From assembly GCF_007859935.1 (NCBI RefSeq), contig NZ_SJPO01000001.1:248001-312000 (forward strand): DNA of 64,000 nucleotides. Direction: 5' to 3'. The DNA comes from Posidoniimonas polymericola (GTDB taxonomy: Bacteria > Planctomycetota > Planctomycetia > Pirellulales > Lacipirellulaceae). The notes below the pieces were generated by a model. The model was not told the DNA's origin and did not search any database. It saw only the letters and a list, made by a program, of their open reading frames with translations. The translations under genes and the position numbers were made by a program. Of this stretch, positions 33,888-42,365 are shown in pieces. Numbering within the stretch: the stretch's first letter is position 1; each line of letters begins with the position of its first letter.

Positions 33888-35606
33888 TTGAACGTTGCTT
33901 CTCTCATTCAGCTTATCAGCGAACTCGTTGGCGGACTCGGGATATTCCTGCTCGGCATGAAACACATGTCCGAGGGGATGCAGGCGGTTGCCGGCGCCAG
34001 CCTGCGTCGGATGATCAGCACGGTCACTGGCAATCGGTTCTTCGCGATCCTCGTCGGCGTCATCGTGACCTGCGTCGTGCAGTCGAGTTCGATCACCACG
34101 GTCATGGTAGTCGGCTTCGTCAACAGCGGCGTGATGAGCCTGGCCCAGGCGGTCGGCGTCATTATGGGCGCCAACATCGGCACCACCATCACCGGCTGGA
34201 TCCTGGTGCTGAAGATCGGCAAGTACGGCCTGCCGATCCTTGGCGTGGCGGCGTTTGGCTACCTCTTCTCCCGCAGCGACCGCTGGCGGTACTGGGCCAT
34301 GGCGATCATGGGCATCGGCATGGTGTTCTTCGGCCTGGAGCTCATGAAGGACGCCTGCGCCATCATCAAGGAAACCCCCGAGTTCGAGACCTGGTTCCGC
34401 GCCTTCCGCGCAGACAGCTACCTCGGCGTGCTCAAGTGCGCTATGATCGGCTGCGTCCTCACGACCCTGGTGCAGTCCTCCTCCGCCACGCTCGCCATCA
34501 CGGTCTCGCTCGCCACCCAGGGTGTCATCTCGTACCAGACCGCCGCCGCGCTGGTGCTGGGCGAGAACATCGGCACCACCATCACGGCGCTCTTGGCGTC
34601 GCTCGGCGCGACAACCAACGCTCGGCGGGCCGCCTACTTCCACGTGCTGTTCAACTTGGTTGGCGTGTTCTGGATCACGCTAGTGTTCTTTCCCTACATC
34701 CGGCTGGTGCAGTGGGTCGTCCGCCTAGTCCTCCGCTTGGTCTTTGGGGTGGACGTCGGCTCGGACGTTGGCGAGGCGGTGCTGGTGGACGGCCAGGCGA
34801 CCTACCCGCACACCACGGCCGTCATTGCCGCGACGCACAGCATCTTCAACATCGCCAACGTGCTGCTGTTCCTGCCGTTCGTGCCGATGCTGGTGCGGAT
34901 GCTCGAGCGGGTGATCCCCTCCAAGGACTTCAAGGAGAAGCCGCACCTCACCGACCTCGACGTGCGGATGCTCGACACGCCGAACCTCGCCATCGAGCAG
35001 TCACGCAACGAGCTCGAGCGGATGGGCGACGGCTGCGAGAAGATGATGGGCTGGCTGATGGAGCTCCGCGAGCAGGACGAGCCCGACAAGAACCTCGCCA
35101 ACCGGCTCCGACGCCGCGAGAAGGTGCTCGATTCGATCCAGGACGAGATCTCCGAGTTCATCACCAAGCTGCTCTCGGGCAGCGCCCCGCACAGCGTCGC
35201 GGACGAGGCGTGCCGGCAGCTCCGCATGGCCGACGAGTTCGAGTCGATCAGCGACTACCTGGTCGACCTCGACAAGTTCGACCGCAAGCTCCGCCGCGAC
35301 AGCTTCCGCTTCACGCCCGCCCACCGCGAGGGCCTGAACGCCATCAACCGGGAGCTGCACGAGCACCTCACGGCCATCAACGCGGCCTTGAAGGTCGCCA
35401 ACAGCAACATCTACGTCGAGGCAGCGCCCGTCGCCAAGCGGATCCGCACGCACATCAAGCAGTTCCGCCGCGAGCACCTCGAGGACGTCACGATCGGCGG
35501 CGTGCCGCCGCTGGTCAACGTGGCGCTGCTGGCGTCGCTCAACGCCTACTCCCGCGTGCTCGACCACGCGCAGAACATCGCCGAGGCGATCGCGGGGGAG
35601 AGCTAG
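33888..35606 (+). CDS. Na+/phosphate cotransporter with C-terminal PhoU-like domain
   Basis: A 572-residue inner-membrane protein of the NptA/YjbB (PNaS) family. Two inverted halves carry the signature QSSS (65-68 in VVQSSSITTV and about 196-199 in LVQSSSATLA), with GANIGTTITG and GENIGTTITA after them. Eight or more membrane helices end near 340. A helical PhoU-like domain fills about 350-560 (ELERMGDGCEKMMGWLMELR, ADEFESISDYLVDLDKFD). Family members take up phosphate with sodium. The start is TTG 33888; no ribosome site is obvious. A Pho-box-like repeat lies just upstream. Confidence 0.93.
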   Translation: MNVASLIQLISELVGGLGIFLLGMKHMSEGMQAVAGASLRRMISTVTGNRFFAILVGVIVTCVVQSSSITTVMVVGFVNSGVMSLAQAVGVIMGANIGTTITGWILVLKIGKYGLPILGVAAFGYLFSRSDRWRYWAMAIMGIGMVFFGLELMKDACAIIKETPEFETWFRAFRADSYLGVLKCAMIGCVLTTLVQSSSATLAITVSLATQGVISYQTAAALVLGENIGTTITALLASLGATTNARRAAYFHVLFNLVGVFWITLVFFPYIRLVQWVVRLVLRLVFGVDVGSDVGEAVLVDGQATYPHTTAVIAATHSIFNIANVLLFLPFVPMLVRMLERVIPSKDFKEKPHLTDLDVRMLDTPNLAIEQSRNELERMGDGCEKMMGWLMELREQDEPDKNLANRLRRREKVLDSIQDEISEFITKLLSGSAPHSVADEACRQLRMADEFESISDYLVDLDKFDRKLRRDSFRFTPAHREGLNAINRELHEHLTAINAALKVANSNIYVEAAPVAKRIRTHIKQFRREHLEDVTIGGVPPLVNVALLASLNAYSRVLDHAQNIAEAIAGES

Positions 35607-35624
35607 CGGTACGGGCGCCGCCAA

Positions 35625-36218
35625 CTACGGCGCCGACGCAAGCTCGCCGGTCATGTGCAGGTGGTTGTGGTCGATGTAGACCACGTACGCGCCGTCCCTA
35701 CGCCAGAAGCGGCGGCCGAAGTACACGGTGCACTTGAAGTGGGCGTGGTGCTGCTGCGCCGGCCCGATCATCGGGTACACTCGTACCGGGTCCACGAAGT
35801 CGGCGATCTTCTCCCGGACGATCCGCACGTTGCTTGTCGGCGCGCGGCGCCCCTTGGGAAGTGCCTTCTCAAGCGCCCGAAGGATCTCTGCATCGCTCGG
35901 GGGCGGCAAGATCGTCACCCGCTCGCCAGAGGTGATTGGCCCCAGGACCGGGATCCGTTTCGCCGAGGCCCCGCGCGGCGGCTGCCACCAGGCGACGACG
36001 CCCAGCAGCAGCGAGGTCGCGGTGAGCAGAATCAGCAGACCACGGGTGTCGAACCGGAGCCAGCGTCGGCGGGGTTGGGCAGTCACCTCCCCAGGCAAAC
36101 GCTGCTTCAACTCGTCAACCCGTTCCTGAAGGTCGGCAATCTGCGCCTCCAGCTCTGCGATCATCCCCTCGGTGCGTTGCTGTTCGGCAGGGGCAACGGC
36201 GGGGGGGTCCCGAACCAA
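35625..36218 (-). CDS. Membrane protein with coiled coil, function unknown
   Basis: A 197-residue protein: coiled coil at about 19-43 (ELEAQIADLQERVDELKQRL), one membrane helix at about 60-78 (LLILLTATSLLLGVVAWW) and an extracytoplasmic part containing EKIADFVDPVRVYPMIGPAQ and HHAHFKCTVYFGR. The VDPVRVYPMIGPAQ sequence with HH and a Cys recurs, as I recall, in planctomycete proteins of unknown role. Start TTG 36218 has GGAGG 11 nt upstream; ATG 36164 is an alternative. It is convergent with the phosphate transporter. Confidence 0.78.
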   Translation of the reverse strand: MVRDPPAVAPAEQQRTEGMIAELEAQIADLQERVDELKQRLPGEVTAQPRRRWLRFDTRGLLILLTATSLLLGVVAWWQPPRGASAKRIPVLGPITSGERVTILPPPSDAEILRALEKALPKGRRAPTSNVRIVREKIADFVDPVRVYPMIGPAQQHHAHFKCTVYFGRRFWRRDGAYVVYIDHNHLHMTGELASAP

Positions 36219-36285
36219 GGCTAACGTTTCCTCCCAAAGCGTAGTGCAGCCGTCAAGCAGTGTTTGATCTCTGGTAGTCGCTGCC

Positions 36286-37035
36286 CTACAGCAAACTATC
36301 CAGCAGCAGCCGGATCTTCCGCATCTCGCCCTCGTGGTCGACGTCTTCCATCGGGGTCATGTTGACCGACAACGCGCGGTTGTACTTGGCGGCGCCCAGC
36401 TGGCTGACCAGCTTGCCGTAGTCGACCTCGCCCTGGCCGACCCGGACCTGCAGCTCGTTCTTGCTGGTGTCGCGCAGGTGCACGTGCTGCACGTGGTCGA
36501 TCAGCTTGTCGTAGCCGCGGTTCTGGTTCGGGCCGTAGATCATGCAGCTCGGGTCGAGCGTCAGTTTGAGGCCCGGCACGTTGTTGCAGAACATCAGCGC
36601 GGTGTCGACGTCCTGGCTCATGCGGTCGACCTGCGTCTTGAGCGAAACCACCGCGCCCTCGAGCGAGGCCATCGCCGACAGCTTCCGCAGCCGCTCGACC
36701 TCCTCGTTGAACGGGGCGCCCAGCTCGGCCGACGGCACCACCATCGTCACGACCTTGATCGCCTTGGCCAGCTTGCAGCACGCGCTGAACTGCTCGTAGT
36801 AGGCGGGGCCTTCGGCGTCGATGTTGATCGACAGCGCGGCCACCGTCATGCGGTGCGTCGCCCGGCACAGGTTGATCGCCCGCTCCAGGTCCGCTAGCAC
36901 CTCCGAGGGCTTCAGCCAGCCGTCCTGCTCGTGGATGGCCAGTTCCACCACCGTGTATTCCAGGTCGACGAGCCGCGACAGCGCCTCTTTTGAGCTGAGG
37001 TCGGGGAAACACTCTGTCGAAGCACAAACAAACAC
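36286..37035 (-). CDS. Sugar phosphate isomerase/epimerase-like TIM-barrel protein
   Basis: A 249-residue protein of the xylose isomerase-like / AP endonuclease 2 superfamily. Helices and strands alternate as in a TIM barrel: VVELAIHEQDGWLKP, VVTMVVPSAELGAPFNEEVE, LKLTLDPSCMIYG with a likely metal-binding Asp, VQHVHLRDTS with His ligands and VDYGKLVSQL. Such proteins epimerise or isomerise keto-sugars with a divalent metal. Start is GTG 37035 with AAGGAG 7 nt upstream. The partner genes of a sugar pathway are not present here, so the substrate is unknown. Confidence 0.85.
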   Translation of the reverse strand: MFVCASTECFPDLSSKEALSRLVDLEYTVVELAIHEQDGWLKPSEVLADLERAINLCRATHRMTVAALSINIDAEGPAYYEQFSACCKLAKAIKVVTMVVPSAELGAPFNEEVERLRKLSAMASLEGAVVSLKTQVDRMSQDVDTALMFCNNVPGLKLTLDPSCMIYGPNQNRGYDKLIDHVQHVHLRDTSKNELQVRVGQGEVDYGKLVSQLGAAKYNRALSVNMTPMEDVDHEGEMRKIRLLLDSLL

Positions 37036-37130
37036 GAGAGACTCCTTCCAAGGGGGCCGCCATCCGGCGCGTTACAGCCCGCCTACTTTAACGACCTTAC
37101 GCGAAGCTCTGCAATGGCGATAGCAGCCCA

Positions 37131-37234
37131 CAATAGCCGGCGAGCTACGCCTCGGCGGATGCCCCGGCGCCGATCCTCCTGTCGGGCAACCTCAACACCG
37201 GGTTCCCCGGCGAGGCGTAGCTCGCCGGCTATTC
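37131..37234. repeat. Inverted pair of the CCGGCGAGCTACGCCTCG palindrome
   Basis: ATAGCCGGCGAGCTACGCCT near 37131 and the reverse complement AGGCGTAGCTCGCCGGCTAT near 37214. Each copy carries a hairpin-like GGCGAG/CTCG core. The same unit stands near 4627. It separates the isomerase-like gene from mutY. Confidence 0.8.
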
Positions 37235-37299
37235 TGGTACCGCCTTCCAACGCGGCTCTGGCTCTGGCATGCTAGCTTAGGTCACCTGGTCCTCACCCT

Positions 37300-38412
37300 A
37301 TGCCGCTTGTTATGCCCGTCACGGACGACGCCCCCACGATTGCAGCGCCCCGCAAGCGGGCGGTCCGCCGCCGGCTGAAGGGCTGGTTCGCCGCCCACGC
37401 CCGCGACCTGCCGTGGCGCGAGAACCGCGACCCGTACCGCGTCTGGCTCAGCGAGATCATGCTGCAGCAGACCCAGGTCGAAACGGTCAAACCGTACTTC
37501 GCCCGCTTCCTCGCGGCATTCCCCACCGTCCACGACCTGGCCGCCGCTCCGGAGCAGCAGGTGCTGCGGCTGTGGGAGGGCCTCGGCTACTACCGCCGCG
37601 CCCGCGGCCTGCACGCCGCCGCCAAGGTGCTGGTCAGTGAGCACAACGGCCAGTTCCCCCGCGACCTCGCCGCCCTCCAAAACCTGCCGGGCGTCGGCCG
37701 CTACACGGCGGGCGCGATCGCGTCGATCGCGTTCGACCTGCCCGCGCCGATCCTCGAGGCGAACACCATCCGGCTGTTCACCCGGCTCACCGCCTACCGC
37801 GGCGATCCGACCTCCACGCCGGGGCAGAAGTACCTCTGGCGGGTGGCCGAGGCGCTGGTGCCGCCGGAGGGCGCCTCGCAGTTCAACCAGGCCGTGATGG
37901 AGCTCGGCGCGTTGGTCTGCACGCCGAAGGCCCCGAAGTGTGACGCGTGCCCGCTCGCCAAGCAGTGCGAGGCCAATCTGCAGGACGCCGTGGAGCTGCT
38001 GCAGCCAACCACCAAGAAGCTGAAATTCGTCGACGTCAACGAGGCCGCCGTGGTGGTCTACAAGGGCGAGCAGGTGCTGGTCCGCCAGTGCGGCCCCGGC
38101 GAGCGGTGGAGCGGCCTGTGGGATTTTCCAAGGTTTGCGGTCGAGAGCGAAGGGCCGCTGTTCGCGCAGGACGAGCTGACCAAGAAGGTCGCTGAGCAGA
38201 CCGGCGTCGAGGTCCGTGGCGCTTCGCACCTCAAGACGCTCAAGCACGGGGTCACCAAGCACCGCATCACGCTCGACTGCTACACCGCCAAGCGAACCGC
38301 TGGCCGGTTGAAGTCCACCGCCGACAGCCCCACGCGGTGGATCGACCCGGCCGAGCTAGGCGAGCTGCCGCTAAGTGTGACGGGGCGGAAGATTGCGAAG
38401 CTGATTGGGTAG
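37300..38412 (+). CDS. mutY: A/G-specific adenine glycosylase
   Basis: MutY removes adenine mispaired with 8-oxoguanine. The 370-residue protein has SEIMLQQTQVETVKPYF with catalytic Glu52, helix-hairpin-helix NLPGVGRYTAGAIASIAF at 128-145, and the [4Fe-4S] site C207-x6-C214-x2-C217-x5-C223. The C-terminal half (about 235-365) is the NUDIX-like 8-oxoG recognition domain. Oddly, the strictly expected catalytic Asp of the HhH-GPD fold (LDGNV in Escherichia coli) is a Glu here: PILEANTIRLFTRL, Glu153. The protein otherwise looks intact. The start at 37300 has no clear ribosome site; Met5 is an alternative. Confidence 0.93.
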   Translation: MPLVMPVTDDAPTIAAPRKRAVRRRLKGWFAAHARDLPWRENRDPYRVWLSEIMLQQTQVETVKPYFARFLAAFPTVHDLAAAPEQQVLRLWEGLGYYRRARGLHAAAKVLVSEHNGQFPRDLAALQNLPGVGRYTAGAIASIAFDLPAPILEANTIRLFTRLTAYRGDPTSTPGQKYLWRVAEALVPPEGASQFNQAVMELGALVCTPKAPKCDACPLAKQCEANLQDAVELLQPTTKKLKFVDVNEAAVVVYKGEQVLVRQCGPGERWSGLWDFPRFAVESEGPLFAQDELTKKVAEQTGVEVRGASHLKTLKHGVTKHRITLDCYTAKRTAGRLKSTADSPTRWIDPAELGELPLSVTGRKIAKLIG

Positions 38413-38743
38413 TGGTCGTGGGACCTTGAATGGGTAGGAGCCACCTCGCGGCCGGCTGGCCGAGAGCAAGACTGCGGTTGTCCTCTTTGCTTTGGGGATG
38501 TAAGGGCGACGACCGGTTGCCTGGCCGAGTGCGTTCCACCGAGCCTCTCGCTAGGCAGCCTCTCGACCAGGTTGGCTCCTGCCATGCCAAGGTTGGCGGT
38601 GGATGGGGCCAAGAACCAACCAAAGCGACGAGTTTTCCAATTGCTTGCATCCGGTCGATCGGCGCCGCCGTATCATAGGCGTACTTGAAGGACTGCAATC
38701 CGCGGGCTCCCACCAGCTCCCCCTCCACGCTAATGAGACAACT

Positions 38744-39475
38744 ATGAGCTTCCCAATTCAACTATTCACTGCGTGCATGGTCGCCGTCGCCGCATCGGTG
38801 GCGTCCGCCCAAACGACTATCGTGGCCCCCAATGGCTTCGCGATGACCGATGGCTCGGCCATCGCCGACGGTCCGATCGATGACGCCGGCGATCGCTTTC
38901 AGCAGGTCTACAGCGGCAGCTTCTTCGGTGGGCCCGTCCTTATCACGGAAATCCAGTTCCGCGCAGCGAACCCGGAAAACAGTTTCCGTCCGAACTCGAT
39001 CACCGCCAGCGACGTCCTCGTCACCCTATCGACAACGTTGAGCGAGGCCAGTGCCGCCGGCATCGCCAGCGCCTTCGATGACAATGTTGGCAGTGACGTC
39101 CAGACCGTGCTGACCGGCATGCTCACTCTCGACCGCGGCGGCTCTAACGCGACCGGCCCGCAGCCTTTCGAGTACGGCTTCGTCCTCGACACGCCGTTCG
39201 CTTTCGACCCGTCGTTTGGCAACCTGCTGCTGGACGTCAGTGTTCCATCCTCGGCAAGCATCGCTCTCGGCTCGGGCTTCGGCGCACTCGAGAGCTTTGA
39301 CGCTGTGGTCGATCAGCCCGACATCGATGGCATCGCCAGCAAGACAGGAAACTTCGGCGCCACCTCGACCGGTCTTGTAACGCAGTTCACGACTGTCCCG
39401 GTCCCCGAGCCTGGTAGCGGCGTCACCCTGCTAGGCGCCGGCGCCTTCGTGTTGTTCCGCAGGCTCTCTAGGTAG
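38744..39475 (+). CDS. Exported PEP-CTERM protein
   Basis: A 243-residue protein. The signal peptide (MSFPIQLFTACMVAVAASVA) precedes the cut at SAQ. The mature part is Ser/Thr/Asp/Gly-rich and beta-strand-like (VLITEIQFRAANPENSF, LLLDVSVPSSASIALGSGFG). The tail is a PEP-CTERM signal: VPEPGSGVTLLGAGAFVL then FRRLSR. It should be handled by an exosortase and anchored outside. The ATG at 38744 gives the signal peptide; an open frame upstream is not protein-like. Its role is unknown. Confidence 0.85.
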   Translation: MSFPIQLFTACMVAVAASVASAQTTIVAPNGFAMTDGSAIADGPIDDAGDRFQQVYSGSFFGGPVLITEIQFRAANPENSFRPNSITASDVLVTLSTTLSEASAAGIASAFDDNVGSDVQTVLTGMLTLDRGGSNATGPQPFEYGFVLDTPFAFDPSFGNLLLDVSVPSSASIALGSGFGALESFDAVVDQPDIDGIASKTGNFGATSTGLVTQFTTVPVPEPGSGVTLLGAGAFVLFRRLSR

Positions 39476-39856
39476 TCCGTTTATCAACCCGCGTGACCGA
39501 GTCGCACCCTTTCTAGTCGCTCGGAATCAGGGAAGCGTCGGGCGCCCTCCCGCGTTCGGGTGGGAACCGCTCCGCACGCACGTTCCGTCAGTATGAGCTG
39601 CCCCGCCGGCGGGCCGGAACCCCACCGGCTTCCGCCGGTGGCTGCTCGGCTAGGCCGTGAGTTGCGATGCCGCTAGGAAGGTTGGCGGCAACCGATTGGA
39701 GTTCACGCTCCAGCGCGCTATCAGTTCGGTCAGCAGCATACCCACGGCTGTTGCACCGGGTGACTGCGTGGCCATGCTTGTTGGGGGCCGCCTCTACTCC
39801 CGGCCTAAACTCGACGTGGGCATCACGCATGGCTAGTGAGGGGAGTTGGGATCGCG
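39476..39856. other. Intergenic region between convergent genes
   Basis: About 380 bp without a supported gene. It contains the hairpin at 39622-39641 and a GC-rich stretch around it. Confidence 0.55.
39622..39641. repeat. Short perfect hairpin
   Basis: CCACCGGC, loop TTCC, GCCGGTGG. Same TTCC loop and inner stem as 4888-4911. Confidence 0.65.
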
Positions 39857-40417
39857 CTATCCCTCAGCTGCCTCAAGCACCATCCGGTCGTATTCTCTCA
39901 GATCCACAGCTTCCGGCTCGTCGAACCAACTTCGGACCATCACGAGCAGTCGAACGGCCCGGCTTGGTTCTTCGAGCTTCGACCGATCGCCGTTAATCCA
40001 GTTCATCAGGAAGTAGACTCTGGTCGTGTTGGCATGTCGGCCAGCGGTCACCGTTAGGGTGCTCTCGCTGCCATCGTGCACCCGTTGTCCGTACTGGCTC
40101 TCTAAGTCGAAGAATCTTGCTTCAATCAAGGCTGTGCGAAACTCAGCCAACTGCTTGTTCGATAGCAGCAACCTCCTGCGAGTACGTTTTGGGAAAGTGT
40201 CGACTGTGAGTTCCGCTTGTCCAGCCGAGTTCACGCTCAGGTGCCAGGAACTCCCTTTTGAAAACCGACCGATTTGGCTGACGGATAGCGTGAGGGGGGC
40301 GCCCTCCAACTGCGTGGCGGTTACGCCAGAGGGACGAGGCTCGGCGGCATCCAAGGGCGCGATCGCCACTAGCGTAAAAACGAATGCCATGAGGCTGAGG
40401 GTCACGTGATTGAGCAT
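39857..40417 (-). CDS. Exported protein of unknown function
   Basis: A 186-residue protein with a signal peptide (MLNHVTLSLMAFVFTLVAIA, cut near LDAAE). The mature part has strands SSWHLSVNSAGQAELTVDTF, a basic turn KRTRRRLLLS and a helix KQLAEFRTALIEARFFDLES, followed by TLTVTAGRHANTTRVYF. I do not recognise a family; the layout resembles small exported alpha/beta domains. GC content is lower than in its neighbours. No partner genes are adjacent. Confidence 0.72.
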   Translation of the reverse strand: MLNHVTLSLMAFVFTLVAIAPLDAAEPRPSGVTATQLEGAPLTLSVSQIGRFSKGSSWHLSVNSAGQAELTVDTFPKRTRRRLLLSNKQLAEFRTALIEARFFDLESQYGQRVHDGSESTLTVTAGRHANTTRVYFLMNWINGDRSKLEEPSRAVRLLVMVRSWFDEPEAVDLREYDRMVLEAAEG

Positions 40418-40974
40418 CGCTCTACCTACTGGTTGAATGTCCGAGGGAAGTCACGGCGGGGGAAGCGAGGACACAAGCGGGCGCCCTCCATTGGGGAGTT
40501 TGCCATCCCAAATGGTGATGGGACCGCCGGCCCAGCCTCTTAGATACCGGAAAGGCGCCAGTAGTTCCCAGCAAAGATCACAATCCGTGTTTCTCTGCCC
40601 ACTCGGCCGTCCAGCTATAGATCCTGACGTGGTGAATCACTAGTCTCGACTCACCAGGCGTTCGCTTGCTGAGTTCGCAACCGCCCCACGAATCCGACAT
40701 CCAGGTGATCGTGGGGACAATCGTCGAGTTCGACCGCCTCGCGGAGGAGAGTCAGTGAACGGATCAGATGATCGAGACCCGCAGCATCTGCGTGCACAAA
40801 TCATTGGACCCGAGGATCTGTAGCGAAGCTCAGGACGTGTTCTGGCTTCGGCAGGTCGTGTGTGAGATGCGAGTTGGGTTGATGGTGATCCGCCGCTTAC
40901 GCACGACAGGCGAGCGTTCCTCGTGGTTCACCCCCACCCCGGCCCTCCCCCAGCGGGGGAGGGAGTGGATGGCC
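40418..40974. other. Intergenic region without a convincing gene
   Basis: About 560 bp, lower in GC than the surroundings. Several short frames are open but none has family features or a good start. One plus-strand frame ending at a TGA near 40757 (...VIVGTIVEFDRLAEESQ) reads like protein and might be a gene remnant. A G/C-rich palindrome lies near 40928-40962. Confidence 0.45.
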
Positions 40975-42003
40975 TTACGCCGCACCCGCCTGATCGATAT
41001 GCACATCCAGCTGCGGGAACGGGATCTCGATCCCCTCGCGGTCGAGCGCGACCTTGATGTCGCGGAGCAGTTGCTGCTTGAGCGCCAGGAAGTCGGCCGT
41101 GGGAGCCCACACGCGGACCGTCCAGTCGACGCTCGACGCGCCCAGGCCCTGCAGCACGACCGCCGGGTCCTTGCCGGGGTAGACCCCTTCGATGCCGGCG
41201 GCGACCTGCTCGAGCACCGCCCGGGTCTGGTCGATGTCGGCCGAGTAGCTGACGCCCACATCGCCGTCGACGCGGCGGTAGGAGTGGTAGGTGATGTTCT
41301 CGATCACCGAGCCGAAGATCTCGCCGTTGGGGATGATGATCCGCTTGTGGTCGAACGTGTCCATCGACGTGGTGAAGATCGAGATCTCGTCGATCACGCC
41401 GAGCTGCCCCGCCACGTTGACCGCGTCGCCGACCTTGAACGGGCGGAACAACAGCAGCATCGCGCCGGCCGCGAAGTTGGACAACGTCCCCTGGAACGCG
41501 AGGCCCACGGCCAGGCCCGCGGCGCCGATCAGCGCGGCGAAGCTGGTGGTCTCGACGCCGAAGTAGCTGAGGCTCATCAAACCGGCCAGCAGCAGCACCA
41601 GCCACCGCGCGAGCCGCGACAGGAACTTGGTCAGCGTGACGTCGAACCGCAGCCGGCCGAGCGCGCGGTCCACTAGCATCGACAGCCAGCCGGCCAGCGT
41701 CCAGGCGATGTAGAAGACGATCAGCGCCAGGCCGATCCGCGCGCCCCACTGCACCAGGTAGTAGGCCGCGATGTCCTTCCACTCGCCGGCGTCGAGCGCC
41801 CCCCAGTTGAGCTTCATCAGGTCGGTGTAGGTCTGGGGCGACAGACCCGGGGGAGGGGTCATCAGCTTCTCTCCACCAGCGGCGGCGGCCGCCGCGGCGT
41901 CGACGGCGCTGGCCGCGGGTGGCGTTGTGCCCGCTTGCACCGTTTGCGCTGCTGGCTGCTGAACCGGAGGCTGTTGGGCTTGGGCGAGAAGCAGCGATAG
42001 CAT
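40975..42003 (-). CDS. Small-conductance mechanosensitive channel (MscS family)
   Basis: A 342-residue protein. The N-terminus is hydrophobic then Ala/Pro/Gln-rich (signal-like MLSLLLAQAQQPPVQQPAAQ), followed by TM helices at about 85-110 and 130-150. The pore helix and beta domain are clear: AALIGAAGLAVGLAFQGTLS, NFAAGAMLLLFRPFKVGDAV, then DTFDHKRIIIPNGEIFG, the hallmark of MscS. It opens under membrane tension to release solutes during osmotic downshock. ATG 42003 gives a sensible N-terminus. It is transcribed towards 40418. Confidence 0.93.
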   Translation of the reverse strand: MLSLLLAQAQQPPVQQPAAQTVQAGTTPPAASAVDAAAAAAAGGEKLMTPPPGLSPQTYTDLMKLNWGALDAGEWKDIAAYYLVQWGARIGLALIVFYIAWTLAGWLSMLVDRALGRLRFDVTLTKFLSRLARWLVLLLAGLMSLSYFGVETTSFAALIGAAGLAVGLAFQGTLSNFAAGAMLLLFRPFKVGDAVNVAGQLGVIDEISIFTTSMDTFDHKRIIIPNGEIFGSVIENITYHSYRRVDGDVGVSYSADIDQTRAVLEQVAAGIEGVYPGKDPAVVLQGLGASSVDWTVRVWAPTADFLALKQQLLRDIKVALDREGIEIPFPQLDVHIDQAGAA

Positions 42004-42169
42004 GACGGACTCCGGGCGGGCGGTGGTAGCAGAGGGATCGCGACTCGCGCGACTTCTAGCAAACCGCCTATTCGTCCGCAATGCGAACGCCCGCCCTCCG
42101 AAGTCCCCCTCCCCGGCTAGGAGAGGGGCTAGGAGAGGGGGCGCCCCGGGTACCCGCTTTGCGCTACAG

Positions 42170-42262
42170 CCGACAGATTACATCTGTCGGAGAGCCCGGG
42201 GAAAGCTTTTTCAGCGGGCGAGCCGCAAGGTGGCGCCTCCGACGGATGTAATCCGTCGGCTA
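42170..42262. repeat. Pair of CCGACRGAT palindromes
   Basis: CCGACAGAT-TAC-ATCTGTCGG at 42170-42190 and CCGACGGAT-GTA-ATCCGTCGG at 42239-42259 (then CTA). Each is a perfect 9-bp hairpin; arms differ by A/G balanced by T/C. The loops TAC and GTA show the two copies are in opposite orientation. Same family: 47681-47704, 47738-47761, 51674-51712. Confidence 0.88.
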
Positions 42263-42365
42263 CTGGGGGCACGCCGGGCACGGACGGCCGGAGCTCCCTC
42301 CGCTGCCGTATCCGCGCAAGGAGGGCCTGGCGGCCCACGCTAGAGAGTGGCGGAGCGGCCTGCGG

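Noticed and set aside
40437-40643. Small protein on the plus strand
   Set aside because: Low-complexity Ser/Gly/Pro text and no start signal; left as intergenic.
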